Positions 6,253 through 14,683 of a stretch of 64,000 bases of DNA are shown here, in pieces. Below the pieces are notes generated by a model. That model saw nothing but the letters and a program-made list of their open reading frames with translations. It did not search any database and was not told where the DNA came from. Location: assembly GCF_028283705.1 (NCBI RefSeq), contig NZ_JAPWKD010000032.1, forward strand, positions 682,001 to 746,000, in the 5' to 3' direction. Each line of letters begins with the position of its first letter. Position 1 is the first letter of the stretch. The DNA comes from Pantoea sp. (lineage in GTDB: Bacteria > Pseudomonadota > Gammaproteobacteria > Enterobacterales > Enterobacteriaceae). Both the position numbers and the translations under genes were made by a program.

Positions 6253-8208
6253 ATGCGATCTCTCAGTGAGCGGTTGCCGTTTAAAGATGAAAGCGACCCG
6301 ATCTTCAGCCTGCCAGGCGGCGCGGAGGTTGCCGAGTGGGATAATTTGCTGTGGCAGGGCTGGCATAGTTTTCAACGCGGTGAACAGCCGGGCTGGATGC
6401 GGCGTAGCATTTTGCAGTCGTGGCAACGATCGCAGCAGCGTGGCACCGATCCCAGCGATTTTACCTATATCTCCCCACCCGCCGATGAACTGGCCGCGAT
6501 CCTCGAACACAACGCCGGGTTGATCCTGGTGGCGCGCAGCATTATGGAGAATCTGCTCGCCTACAACCCGGATGGGCATATCAACCTGACCGATGCCCAG
6601 GGAGTGACGCTACATTACTGTGGCGCGGATATGACGCCAGTCGGCAGTATCCTGCGCGAAGAAGTGCTTGGCACCAACTGCACCGCACGCTGCCTGATTG
6701 AGCAGCGGCTGGTGTATGTGCTGAGCGGTGAGAACTGGAAATTCGATCTGCGCAAACGTCATCGCCAGTGCGCCGCCGCCCCGGTACGTGATGCCAGCGG
6801 CCAGCTGATCGGTGTACTGACGCTCACCGCCACCCCCGATAACTTCAATGCGCACACGCTAGGCACCGTGCAGGCGGCGGCTGAAGCGGTAGGCCAGCAA
6901 CTGATGCTGCGTCGTCTGCTGGCGGAGCAGCAATCGATCCTTGAAACCCTCAATGAAGGGGTGATCGTCTGTGATCGCCACGGCCGGATCAAAACCCTGA
7001 ATCGTTACGCGCGCCAGATCTTCAGCGGGCTGGATCCCGATGCCGGACCGATCGATGTGTTGTTGCAGCCACAGGGGGGATCGCTACTGACCATGCCGTT
7101 CTGCAACGACCGCGAGCTGCAATTTATGCCGGACGGCGTGCAGCCAATCCCCTGCCTGATTTCGCTGATGCCCGCCCCCGACGGCGGACGCGTGCTTTCG
7201 CTGCGCGAGAACCAGCGTATCCGTGCCATTACCCGTCGGGTGATGGGCGTCAGCGCCAGCTACACCTTTGAGATGATTCGCGGCCATGCGCCACGGGTAC
7301 AGCAGGCGATTCAGAAAGCGCGTGCCAGCAGCCGCACCGATAGCACCGTGCTGCTGACCGGCGAAAGTGGCACCGGTAAGGAGTTGTTTGCCCAGGCGAT
7401 CCATAACGCCAGCCCGCGTCAGCAGGAAGCCTTTATCGCGCTGAACTGCGGCGCACTGCCGCGCGATTTGGTGCAGAGCGAGCTGTTTGGTTATGTCGAT
7501 GGCGCGTTCACCGGCTCACGTCGCGGAGGATCGCCAGGCAAATTCGAGCTGGCCGATGGCGGTACGTTGTTTCTTGATGAGATTGGTGAGATGCCGCTGG
7601 AAGCACAGACCAGCCTGCTGCGCGTGTTGCAGGAGAGCGAGGTGGTGCGCATCGGCGCGGCTAATCCGCTGAAGGTCAATGTACGCATCATCGCCGCCAC
7701 CCATTGCAACCTGCTGGATGCCGTGGAGAAAGGGGCGTTCAGACGCGATCTTTACTATCGGCTGAATGTGGTGTCACTGGCAATCCCACCGCTGCGTGAA
7801 CGCCAGGAAGATATCCCCGGCCTGGTGAATACTTTTATTCTGGCGCTCTGTGCCCGGCTGAAACGCATCGCGCCGCAGGTCTCACCGGAGGCGATGCGTT
7901 GTTTGCAGGCATGGCACTGGCCGGGCAACGTACGCGAGCTGGAGAATCTGGTGGAACGCATGGTGAACCTGTGCGAAGGGCTGGAGATTGGCAGGCAGGA
8001 TCTGCCAGATGAGATGGTGCACAGCCATCAACCGCCGATCGCGTTGCCCTCGTTGCAGGAAAATGAACGCCAGCATGTGTTGCAGGTGGTAGCGGAGCAG
8101 AAAGGCAACCTGCGCCAGTCGGCGCAGCTGCTGGGGATTTCGCGTACCGCGTTATATAACAAGCTTAATCAGTGGCAGGTGGATGTGGCGGCAATGCGGC
8201 GGGGGTGA
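6253..8208 (+). CDS. Sigma-54-dependent activator of the AcoR/DhaR type
   Basis: 651 residues with GAF, PAS, AAA+ and Fis-type helix-turn-helix domains in order. The GAF region covers about 75-215. A PAS-like segment at about 230-330 starts LNEGVIVCDRHGRI. In the AAA+ domain, Walker A is GESGTGKE (about 369), the sigma-54 contact loop reads GAFTGS (about 417) instead of GAFTGA, and Walker B is GTLFLDEIGEMP (about 437). The HTH is QSAQLLGISRTALYNKL near the C-terminus. Family members sense small metabolites such as acetoin or polyols, or dihydroxyacetone kinase subunits. Because a -24/-12 promoter faces it, its likely target is the divergent dehydrogenase operon. A dihydroxyacetone kinase gene exists at 50855-52498, so a DhaR role cannot be excluded. 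Confidence 0.88.
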   Translation: MRSLSERLPFKDESDPIFSLPGGAEVAEWDNLLWQGWHSFQRGEQPGWMRRSILQSWQRSQQRGTDPSDFTYISPPADELAAILEHNAGLILVARSIMENLLAYNPDGHINLTDAQGVTLHYCGADMTPVGSILREEVLGTNCTARCLIEQRLVYVLSGENWKFDLRKRHRQCAAAPVRDASGQLIGVLTLTATPDNFNAHTLGTVQAAAEAVGQQLMLRRLLAEQQSILETLNEGVIVCDRHGRIKTLNRYARQIFSGLDPDAGPIDVLLQPQGGSLLTMPFCNDRELQFMPDGVQPIPCLISLMPAPDGGRVLSLRENQRIRAITRRVMGVSASYTFEMIRGHAPRVQQAIQKARASSRTDSTVLLTGESGTGKELFAQAIHNASPRQQEAFIALNCGALPRDLVQSELFGYVDGAFTGSRRGGSPGKFELADGGTLFLDEIGEMPLEAQTSLLRVLQESEVVRIGAANPLKVNVRIIAATHCNLLDAVEKGAFRRDLYYRLNVVSLAIPPLRERQEDIPGLVNTFILALCARLKRIAPQVSPEAMRCLQAWHWPGNVRELENLVERMVNLCEGLEIGRQDLPDEMVHSHQPPIALPSLQENERQHVLQVVAEQKGNLRQSAQLLGISRTALYNKLNQWQVDVAAMRRG

Positions 8209-8214
8209 AACCCT

Positions 8215-8236
8215 GCGCAATAAATTGCGCCGCTAC
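8215..8236. repeat. REP-like palindrome, copy 1 (A/T variant)
   Basis: GCGCAATAAATTGCGC followed by CGCTAC, a variant of the GCGCGATAAATCGCGC family in which the G-C pair is replaced by A-T on both arms. It lies between convergent genes and its CGCTAC tail overlaps the TAG stop codon (8233-8235) of the SDR gene. Confidence 0.75.
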
Positions 8237-8913
8237 GCCAACGACGCACCACCGCATATCACCAGCTCCTGCCCGGTGATGGCATCTGCGGCAGGCGACA
8301 GCACAAACGATGCCAGCGCCGCTACCTCCTCCGGTTTGATATAACGCCCGATAGGCGGCAGTTTTGGTGGCGAACTGGCGCGCCCTGGTTGCAGCAGCAT
8401 CGGCGTTTCCGTGGCTCCTGGCGCTATCACATTTACCGTGATCCCTTTCGGTGCCAGCTCGGCAGCCCAGCTACGCGCCATCCCCACCATCGCCGCCTTA
8501 GTGCTGACATACTGGCTGCGACCCGCCGCGCCACGCGAGGTGCGGCTGCCAATCAGCAAAATACGGTCGCCCTGCTGCATCTGCGGTTGCAGCGCATTAG
8601 CCATAATCTGCGCGGCCTGCACATGCAGATACCACAAGCGGTGGCTGGCTTCCTCATCCAGATCGCCGAGCGGCGCGGCCGCCATCATCCCGGCAGCATG
8701 AACCAGCGCATCCACTTTCGGCAGCACGCCCAGCGCCTGTTTCAGTAACGCCGCATCAAACAGATCCACGCTGACCGGGGTAAAACGCGGATGATCTTTT
8801 TTCACCCGCGTGCGGCTGAAGCCCGTCACCTGCCAGCCCTGCTGCAACAGCTCATCGGCAATCGCCGCACCGATACCGGAACTGACACCTGTCACCAGCG
8901 CATGTCGGCTCAT
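8233..8913 (-). CDS. Short-chain dehydrogenase/reductase
   Basis: 226 residues, a classical SDR. The cofactor motif TGVSSGIG is at residues 8-15, HAAG stands in the NNAG position, an active-site Ser lies in LLIGSRTSRG, the YVSTK catalytic pair is present, and APGATETPM follows the active site. It should oxidise or reduce a sugar, sugar acid or steroid-like alcohol with NAD(P)H. The start ATG overlaps the stop of the Asp-box gene (ATGA), so it is the third gene of an operon with a sodium-solute symporter and a sialidase-like protein. The stop codon lies inside a REP-like palindrome. Substrate is not identifiable; a role in catabolism of the imported glycoside is inferred. Confidence 0.85.
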   Translation of the reverse strand: MSRHALVTGVSSGIGAAIADELLQQGWQVTGFSRTRVKKDHPRFTPVSVDLFDAALLKQALGVLPKVDALVHAAGMMAAAPLGDLDEEASHRLWYLHVQAAQIMANALQPQMQQGDRILLIGSRTSRGAAGRSQYVSTKAAMVGMARSWAAELAPKGITVNVIAPGATETPMLLQPGRASSPPKLPPIGRYIKPEEVAALASFVLSPAADAITGQELVICGGASLA

Positions 8914-10094
8914 GAGATCACCCAGGATTCATCAACGCGCACATACTTTATCGCCTGACGGAAATACGTATAGGCAATGTGCAGCGCGCCATCCTCCCCC
9001 TGTTTAATGCTGGGATAGGAGAATTCACGATTCAGCTTCTGCTGCGAATTGTTGGTCATGCAGTAACCGTCACCTTCGTCGAGATTACGTTGCCAGGGCC
9101 AGCTGTGGCCGCCATCGGCAGAGATCGCCAGCGTCATCGGCGCGCGTGGTGCCCCCCAGAACGCGGTACGTCCACTCTGCACCACCGGCTCCGCCGCAAC
9201 CGCCACATCGCCCTCGTCTTCATCTTCGATCTCGTCATACAGCGACACACGACGCTCGCTGGCATCGCGGGCGCTCATGGCGTTAAACACCAGCGCCAGA
9301 TGGCCGTTATGCAACGTCGTCACCTGAATCGATGAGTTGTTGTTGGGCAAGGTGGTCGCCTGTGGTGCGCTCCAGCTTTCGCCACCGTCATGGGAACGGC
9401 TTTGGTAGATAAAATCTGCCCAACGACTGCGATACAGCGCCAGCAGGCTGCCATCGTGTAACAACGTGATATTCATATGCACGCAGCCGAGGCTGTCTGG
9501 TACCGCCACATCACGCCATCTTTTGCCTTTGTCGCTGGAGATTTTCACCGCGCTGACATCGTCGTTACCGACCCATTTCACCCCCGGCTGGGTGCGACAA
9601 TAGAACACCGGCAGCAGCCAGTTGCCATTTGGCAGCACCACCAGCGGCTGGCGGATAAAGGTGCCGGGTTGATCAAGCAGCGTGCCGATGGCGCTCCAGC
9701 TGCGGCCAAAATCACGCGACTGGCGATAACGCACAATTGCGGTGTCCTGGTTACCGGATTTCTGCGCGGTCCACAGCAGCCACAGCACTTGATCCGGATC
9801 GAGAAACAGCACCGGGTTTTGTTCCGATCGCGTCGGATCGTCCGATAACTTTTGCGCATCACTCCATTGCTCGCGGCCTTTTTCCAGCCGCGAGCACCAG
9901 ATCGAGATATCGGCGATCCCTTCCTGGGTGCCACCAAACCAGACGCACAGCAGGTCACCATTCGGCAAAGGCAGCAAATTGGCGGCATGGTTTTGCGGAC
10001 AGACCGAAGGCAGCATCGCGGTGAGCTGCTGCGCGTCCTGCGCGTGAGGATGAAGGTTACCGTTGCGTTCAACGGCCTCGGTTAAATCGGTCAT
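8910..10094 (-). CDS. Asp-box (BNR) sialidase-like beta-propeller protein, cytoplasmic
   Basis: 394 residues from the ATG at 10094, which has GGAG 6 bases upstream; an in-frame GTG at 10106 is less likely. Four Asp-boxes (S-x-D-x-G-x-x-W) are visible: SRDFGRSW, SSDKGKRW, SHDGGESW and SADGGHSW, at roughly residues 125, 185, 233 and 323. The N-terminus has the BNR-type QNHAANLLPLPNGDLLCVWFGG. There is no signal peptide, so it acts in the cytoplasm, unlike secreted sialidases. Related BNR proteins include exo-sialidases and other glycosidases or lyases. It is tightly coupled (TGATATG) to the symporter gene upstream and overlaps the SDR gene downstream, which suggests that it processes the sugar imported by the symporter. 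The substrate need not be sialic acid. Confidence 0.75.
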   Translation of the reverse strand: MTDLTEAVERNGNLHPHAQDAQQLTAMLPSVCPQNHAANLLPLPNGDLLCVWFGGTQEGIADISIWCSRLEKGREQWSDAQKLSDDPTRSEQNPVLFLDPDQVLWLLWTAQKSGNQDTAIVRYRQSRDFGRSWSAIGTLLDQPGTFIRQPLVVLPNGNWLLPVFYCRTQPGVKWVGNDDVSAVKISSDKGKRWRDVAVPDSLGCVHMNITLLHDGSLLALYRSRWADFIYQSRSHDGGESWSAPQATTLPNNNSSIQVTTLHNGHLALVFNAMSARDASERRVSLYDEIEDEDEGDVAVAAEPVVQSGRTAFWGAPRAPMTLAISADGGHSWPWQRNLDEGDGYCMTNNSQQKLNREFSYPSIKQGEDGALHIAYTYFRQAIKYVRVDESWVIS

Positions 10095-10095
10095 A

Positions 10096-11517
10096 TCAGG
10101 CTCCACTGTTTTGCATGGTTTGTTTCGGGGCTTTTTTATCCTGCGCCTGGCGCGACGGAATCAGTCGGTCAATCACCATCACAACCGCCGGTGTCACCAG
10201 CGCCACATACATATTGTTGATACCAAAAGGATCGCCCAGCAAATACCACACCGACGTTACCACACAGGCGGCGATCAGCCCGGCATTGGCACCGCGCGTG
10301 CTTTTAAAGAACGGCAGGTAGAAGGCGATGATCGCCACCACCGAAATCGACAGGCGGATAGCGCGGGTAAAGAACGACAACTTCAGCACTTCAGGCACGA
10401 ACAGCACGAAAATCAACGGCAGGAAGCCAATCACCAGCGACAGCCAGCGCGTCATGCGGAATTCCCGCTCCGGCGTGGGATTGCGGTACGGCACATAAAA
10501 ATCCTTCACCACCAGCGAGGCAATGGCGAGCGCCACGGTGCTGACGCTGACAAAAATCGACGCTACCAGCGAGGTCGTCACAATCCCCGCCAGCCACGGG
10601 CTCATATCCTGTAAAAACACCGGCAGCGCATACAGGCTTTTGATATCAGGATGGAGGAATTTCGCCGCCACGCCAATCAGCGCGATGGCGATAGCAATCG
10701 GCATACAGAAGAAGAAGGCGACCCAGGTGGCGCGTTTTGCCGAAGCGGCGCTTTTGGTTGAAGCAATCGCCTGAATCACGAACTGAGTACAGAAGATCGA
10801 ACCGATAGTGCCAATCAGCCAGGCAAAAATGGTGCTGCCGCCGACGTTGCCATCCCAGGTCCAGTAGAAATGCGGCATCTGCCTGATCATCGGACTCACG
10901 CCACCGGTCATATGCAGCGCCACACCGAGAATAATCATAATCCCGATATATTTCAGTCCGCTATGCAGCAGCGTCACCCAGGCGATCCCTTTCATTCCGC
11001 CGAACATAAAATAGAAGGTACTGACGATGGCGGTGATAAAGGCTGCCGTGGTGAGGTTGAGGTTCAGCACCGTGGAGATGGCCGCTGCACCGCTGACATA
11101 GTTACCGACGTTCACCAGCAGCAGCGCATAGATCATGATCAGCGAAATGATGTTTTTGGTTGAGTTACCGTAACGCTCGGCAATCGCGCCAGAAATGGTG
11201 ATTTTCCCGGTGTTATAGATACGTTTGACCAGCAAAATACCAAATAACGGAAAGCCAATGGCCGCACCAATCACTGACCAGGACGCCGCAAAACCATCTT
11301 CAAATGCCGCCTGCGCAGTGCCAATGGTGGATTTGGCCCCGATATATTCTGACATCAGCATCACCCCGACAATAAACGCCGGCATGACGCGCGATCCCGC
11401 CATAAAGTCGCCGGTATTTTTACTGCGCAAACGCCAGGTCAGCCAGGTGGTAAACAGGATATAAGCAATCACTATCCCGACAATAATCACCATCCCTTCT
11501 GTAGAGAATTGTTTCAT
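10096..11517 (-). CDS. Sodium:solute symporter (SSS family)
   Basis: 473 residues from the ATG at 11517, which has GAGG 5 bases upstream; the frame is open for 37 further codons but without a good ribosome-binding site. The protein is hydrophobic throughout with about 13 predicted membrane helices. SSS landmarks include DFMAGSRVMPAFIVGVMLMSEYIGAKSTIGTAQAAFEDG near the N-terminus and GGMKGIAWVTLLHSGLKYIGI in the middle. It should import a sugar, sugar acid or similar anion driven by sodium. It heads an operon with the Asp-box protein and the SDR. Upstream lies a 670-bp AT-rich gap carrying a pair of TGATCA-centred boxes. Confidence 0.88.
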   Translation of the reverse strand: MKQFSTEGMVIIVGIVIAYILFTTWLTWRLRSKNTGDFMAGSRVMPAFIVGVMLMSEYIGAKSTIGTAQAAFEDGFAASWSVIGAAIGFPLFGILLVKRIYNTGKITISGAIAERYGNSTKNIISLIMIYALLLVNVGNYVSGAAAISTVLNLNLTTAAFITAIVSTFYFMFGGMKGIAWVTLLHSGLKYIGIMIILGVALHMTGGVSPMIRQMPHFYWTWDGNVGGSTIFAWLIGTIGSIFCTQFVIQAIASTKSAASAKRATWVAFFFCMPIAIAIALIGVAAKFLHPDIKSLYALPVFLQDMSPWLAGIVTTSLVASIFVSVSTVALAIASLVVKDFYVPYRNPTPEREFRMTRWLSLVIGFLPLIFVLFVPEVLKLSFFTRAIRLSISVVAIIAFYLPFFKSTRGANAGLIAACVVTSVWYLLGDPFGINNMYVALVTPAVVMVIDRLIPSRQAQDKKAPKQTMQNSGA

Positions 11518-12063
11518 TTCAGCCTCATCGATAACGTAGGGTCGTGGCACGCGCTGGGCTTCACGCGCGCCGTTATTAAGGGTGGCGTCTGTTATTTTGA
11601 CGGGTGTCTGGGCACCGGGTATCGCCACCAGGGTAAAAATGATTTAAATCGCTCAACCAGGAGCAAAATCACGCACTGACAGGGCTACTTTATAGGTGAT
11701 GGTCGGATAAATTTGTTTGATCATGCTCACAAACACTCAATGTTGATTACAAATGATCAAAACATCATTTCATAGCATGACCATCGCACCTGCGCGGAAA
11801 AAGAAGAGGTTTTAATATTTATGCACAGTACACCGGTGTACGCAGTGATATTTTCTGGTGAGAGCATGGATAGTAAAATATTATCTCGTCCGAATCGGAT
11901 TGATTAAATTTTATTTAATTCAATATTTCATAGTTGAGAAGGGAAATTCAGAACATAATAAATTTTATAAAATAAAAGTCATTTACATCAATTAATTATG
12001 TGACTTTATTTTTATAGAATTCGTAGAACAACAGCTATAATTCGCCATCCATCCACAGTAAAA
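11518..12063. other. AT-rich intergenic region between divergent symporter and sugar-porter genes
   Basis: No open frame or RNA gene is recognisable here. The first 120 bases are of ordinary composition and would be the symporter leader. From about 11640 the DNA is markedly AT-rich. It holds paired boxes TTTGATCAT (11716-11724) and ATGATCAAA (11753-11761), arranged as an inverted repeat and spaced 36-37 bp centre to centre, near the expected symporter promoter. The distal part approaches the CRP site of the sugar porter. Confidence 0.5.
11716..11761. promoter_or_regulatory. Inverted pair of TGATCA boxes upstream of the symporter operon
   Basis: TTTGATCAT and ATGATCAAA, each containing a TGATCA palindrome, form a 9-base inverted repeat with a 28-base spacer about 200 bp upstream of the symporter start. 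Two half-operators for an unknown regulator are possible; none is encoded adjacent. Confidence 0.35.
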
Positions 12064-12079
12064 TGTGACACAAATCACA
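12064..12079. promoter_or_regulatory. Perfect CRP core site upstream of the sugar porter
   Basis: TGTGA, CACAAA, TCACA: both half-sites match the CRP core exactly. It is about 110 bp upstream of the chosen porter start at 12188. A -10-like AATAAT follows at about 12107, so cAMP-CRP activation is likely. The site also explains why an upstream in-frame GTG at 12065 is not the start. Confidence 0.7.
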
Positions 12080-12187
12080 AACAATGCTATATCTTTATCT
12101 CATCAGAATAATATCAATGAGCGAACGCCGATTATTTCGGTCGCACTGTACCCCTGCATAAAAATAAACTCACCTGCAAGGAATACT

Positions 12188-13687
12188 ATGCCTTCATCAG
12201 AAAATAAAACCTGGCGATATTCGCCCGAAACCCCGTCTGCTCAGGCTGACAATGAAAAGTTATCCGCAAGCGCAACCGAAGAAAACAGCCGCTTTCTCAG
12301 CGCAGATGCCTTTTTATTGACAGCGACCGCCATCGCCGCCATTGCTGGCTTTCTCTATGGCTACGACACCGGCATTATCTCCGGTGCACTGTTGCAGATT
12401 ACCCATGATTTCCACCTTTCCTCGCATGCTCAGGAGCTGGTGACCAGCGCGATCCTCGTCGGCGCGGTGGTGGGTGCCCTCAGCTGTGGACGTCTCTCCA
12501 GTCAGCTGGGCCGTCGCTACACGGTGATGATTGTGGCAGCGATTTTTGCGGTCGGCGTAATCGGTTCAGGCCTGTCACCCAATGCCGTCTGGCTCGGCGT
12601 CGCACGCCTGGTTCTGGGCTTTGCCGTCGGTGGTGCCTCGCAAATCGTCCCGGTGTATATCGCCGAGCTGGCTCCCCCGGACCGCCGTGGCCGCCTGGTG
12701 ACATTCTTTAATATCTCGATTGGCGTCGGCATTGTTACCGCCGCGCTGGTCGGCACCTTTATGCAGGATATCTGGAGCTGGCGTACCATGTTCGCCGTCG
12801 CCGCCATTCCTGCGGTGATCCTGCTGCTGGGGATGCTGCCACTGCCGGAAAGCCCGCGCTGGCTGGTCGGCCAGAAACGCCTGAAAGAGGCACATCTGGC
12901 GCTGGATGCCGTGCGCGACACGGAAAAACAGGTACGTCAGGAGATTCGCGATATCCAGCGTGTGCACGCCAAAGTAGAACGCAAGGCGGTCGCCAGCTGG
13001 GGCGATCTGAAACAACCCTGGCTGCGCCCGGCGCTGTTGGTCGGGCTGGGGATCGCCGCCTTTACGCAGCTTTCCGGCATTGAAATGATGATTTACTACA
13101 CGCCAACCTTTCTCACCAACGCCGGATTCAGCCGTGATGCGGCACTCTACTCGGCGTTGGGCGTGGCGGTGATTTATCTGACGCTGACCATCATCGGCAA
13201 GCTGCTGGTCGATCATGTTGGACGCCGTGCCTTAACCCTGTGGATGATGCCAGGTGCCATCGTCAGCCTGCTGCTGTTGGGCACGGTATTCCGTCTCGAT
13301 GCACAGGGCGGTGGGCACAGTTTGTTGATCGTGCTCTGCCTGTTTGGTTTTATGGTGTTTAATTCCGGCGGTATCCAGGTGATTGGCTGGCTGATGGGGT
13401 CGGAGCTGTACCCGCTGGGTATCCGTGAGAAAGCCACCAGTCTGCACGCCGGGATGCTGTGGGGTTCCAACCTGCTGCTGACCGCCACGGCTTTATCGAT
13501 GGTCAATCTTCTCGGCATTGGCGGTGCCATGTGGTTCTACGCACTGCTGAATCTGCTCGGCTTTGTGTTTGTCTTTTTCCTGATGCCGGAAACCAAAGGC
13601 CGCTCGCTGGAGGAAATTGAAACCTCGCTGAAAGCCGGGGAGTTTTACCCACTCCAGCAGCGCCGCCAGCAGACGGCGGAGGAGTAA
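12188..13687 (+). CDS. MFS sugar:proton symporter (GalP/AraE/XylE type)
   Basis: 499 residues from the ATG at 12188, which is preceded by AAGGA at 5 bases. It is a 12-helix major facilitator of the sugar-porter family. Signatures include GYDTGIISGALL in helix 1, GRRYTVMIVAA after helix 2, PESPRWLVGQ before the central loop, GIEMMIYYTPTF in helix 7, GRRALTLWMM, and the C-terminal PETKGRSLEEIE. It should import a hexose or pentose with protons. The N-terminal 37-residue hydrophilic tail is longer than in GalP. A perfect CRP site lies upstream. It ends 4 bp from the convergent dmlR gene. The sugar transported cannot be told from sequence. Confidence 0.88.
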   Translation: MPSSENKTWRYSPETPSAQADNEKLSASATEENSRFLSADAFLLTATAIAAIAGFLYGYDTGIISGALLQITHDFHLSSHAQELVTSAILVGAVVGALSCGRLSSQLGRRYTVMIVAAIFAVGVIGSGLSPNAVWLGVARLVLGFAVGGASQIVPVYIAELAPPDRRGRLVTFFNISIGVGIVTAALVGTFMQDIWSWRTMFAVAAIPAVILLLGMLPLPESPRWLVGQKRLKEAHLALDAVRDTEKQVRQEIRDIQRVHAKVERKAVASWGDLKQPWLRPALLVGLGIAAFTQLSGIEMMIYYTPTFLTNAGFSRDAALYSALGVAVIYLTLTIIGKLLVDHVGRRALTLWMMPGAIVSLLLLGTVFRLDAQGGGHSLLIVLCLFGFMVFNSGGIQVIGWLMGSELYPLGIREKATSLHAGMLWGSNLLLTATALSMVNLLGIGGAMWFYALLNLLGFVFVFFLMPETKGRSLEEIETSLKAGEFYPLQQRRQQTAEE

Positions 13688-13691
13688 ACTG

Positions 13692-14597
13692 TTACAGCGC
13701 CTGCTGCAAAAACTCGACAAAGGCGCTGATGCGCGCTGGAAGCTGGCGCTGCGGTTGCCAGACGGCAAAGATATCGCCGTCTGGTGCCGTCCAGGCTGGC
13801 AGCACATGCAGCAGCTCGCCATTGTGAATGCTGTGCTGCGCGTCCCACCACGACCGTAACAGAATGCCATGCCCATCCTGCGCCAGCTGCATCGCTACCT
13901 CGCCGTCATTGGTAATCAACGTCCCCCGGACCTTTTGCGTTAACTGCTGCTCGCCATTACTCAGCCGCCACAGGGCAAAATCGCTTTCATACTGCCGCAG
14001 CAAAATGCAGTTGTGCTGCGCCAGCGCCGCGACGCTCTCCGGCAGGCCACAACGTTCGGCATAGGCTGGTGCGCAACACAGTACACGCGGATTGGTACGC
14101 AGCTTGCGTGCCATCAGCCGTGCATCCGGCGGCTCACCGACGCGAATATCAATATCGATATGTGCATCAAGGAAACTGAGCGGCTGGCTGCTCAGTTGCA
14201 GGCTGAGTGATAGCTCCGGGTGCAACGCAGCAAAACGCGACACCAGCGGCGCGACATGACGACGGCCAAAACCAAACGAGGCATTGATATTCAGCGTGCC
14301 GCGCAGCATGGCGGTCTGGCTGCTGACCGACTCCTCCAGCTCCGCCAGCTGATCCAGCAGCGGGCGTGCCCCTTCCAGGTAACGTTTGCCCTCAGGCGTC
14401 AGCTCCAGCCGACGCGTAGTACGACGCAGCAGCTGCACGCCAAGACGCAATTCCAGCTGACTCAGCCGTTTACTTACCGCCGGTAACGATAGCCCCAGCT
14501 CGCGTGCTGCCGCCGTCAGGCTACCGAGGGTGGCGATACGCACGAAAAAGGCCAGACCGTCGGTGGAGGTGCGGGATTCTCTACTTTTATTCAACAT
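13692..14597 (-). CDS. dmlR: LysR-type regulator of D-malate utilisation (DmlR-like)
   Basis: 301 residues from the ATG at 14597; longer frames lack an ATG. It is a LysR-type regulator with winged HTH GSLTAAARELGLSLPAVSKRLSQLELRLGVQLLRRTTRRLELT near the N-terminus and a periplasmic-binding-like effector domain (SLSLQLSSQPLSFLDAHIDIDIRVGE). It is divergent from dmlA with an 86-bp spacer, the same arrangement as dmlR-dmlA in E. coli, where DmlR activates dmlA in the presence of D- or L-malate. The gene name rests on family plus context. No convincing LysR palindrome was found in the short spacer. Confidence 0.8.
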   Translation of the reverse strand: MLNKSRESRTSTDGLAFFVRIATLGSLTAAARELGLSLPAVSKRLSQLELRLGVQLLRRTTRRLELTPEGKRYLEGARPLLDQLAELEESVSSQTAMLRGTLNINASFGFGRRHVAPLVSRFAALHPELSLSLQLSSQPLSFLDAHIDIDIRVGEPPDARLMARKLRTNPRVLCCAPAYAERCGLPESVAALAQHNCILLRQYESDFALWRLSNGEQQLTQKVRGTLITNDGEVAMQLAQDGHGILLRSWWDAQHSIHNGELLHVLPAWTAPDGDIFAVWQPQRQLPARISAFVEFLQQAL

Positions 14598-14683
14598 TGG
14601 CTTGCTGTTCAGGCTAATTATTTCCCCATGATGCAAAGTTATACTGCGGGCAGAACATCAACAGCAACCTGCGAGAGAACCCT

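Noticed and set aside
6253..8208. Naming the sigma-54 activator DhaR because a dihydroxyacetone kinase is in the window
   Set aside because: The kinase gene is about 42 kb away and is the fused ATP-dependent type, whereas DhaR works with PTS-type subunits. The adjacent sigma-54 promoter points to the divergent operon.
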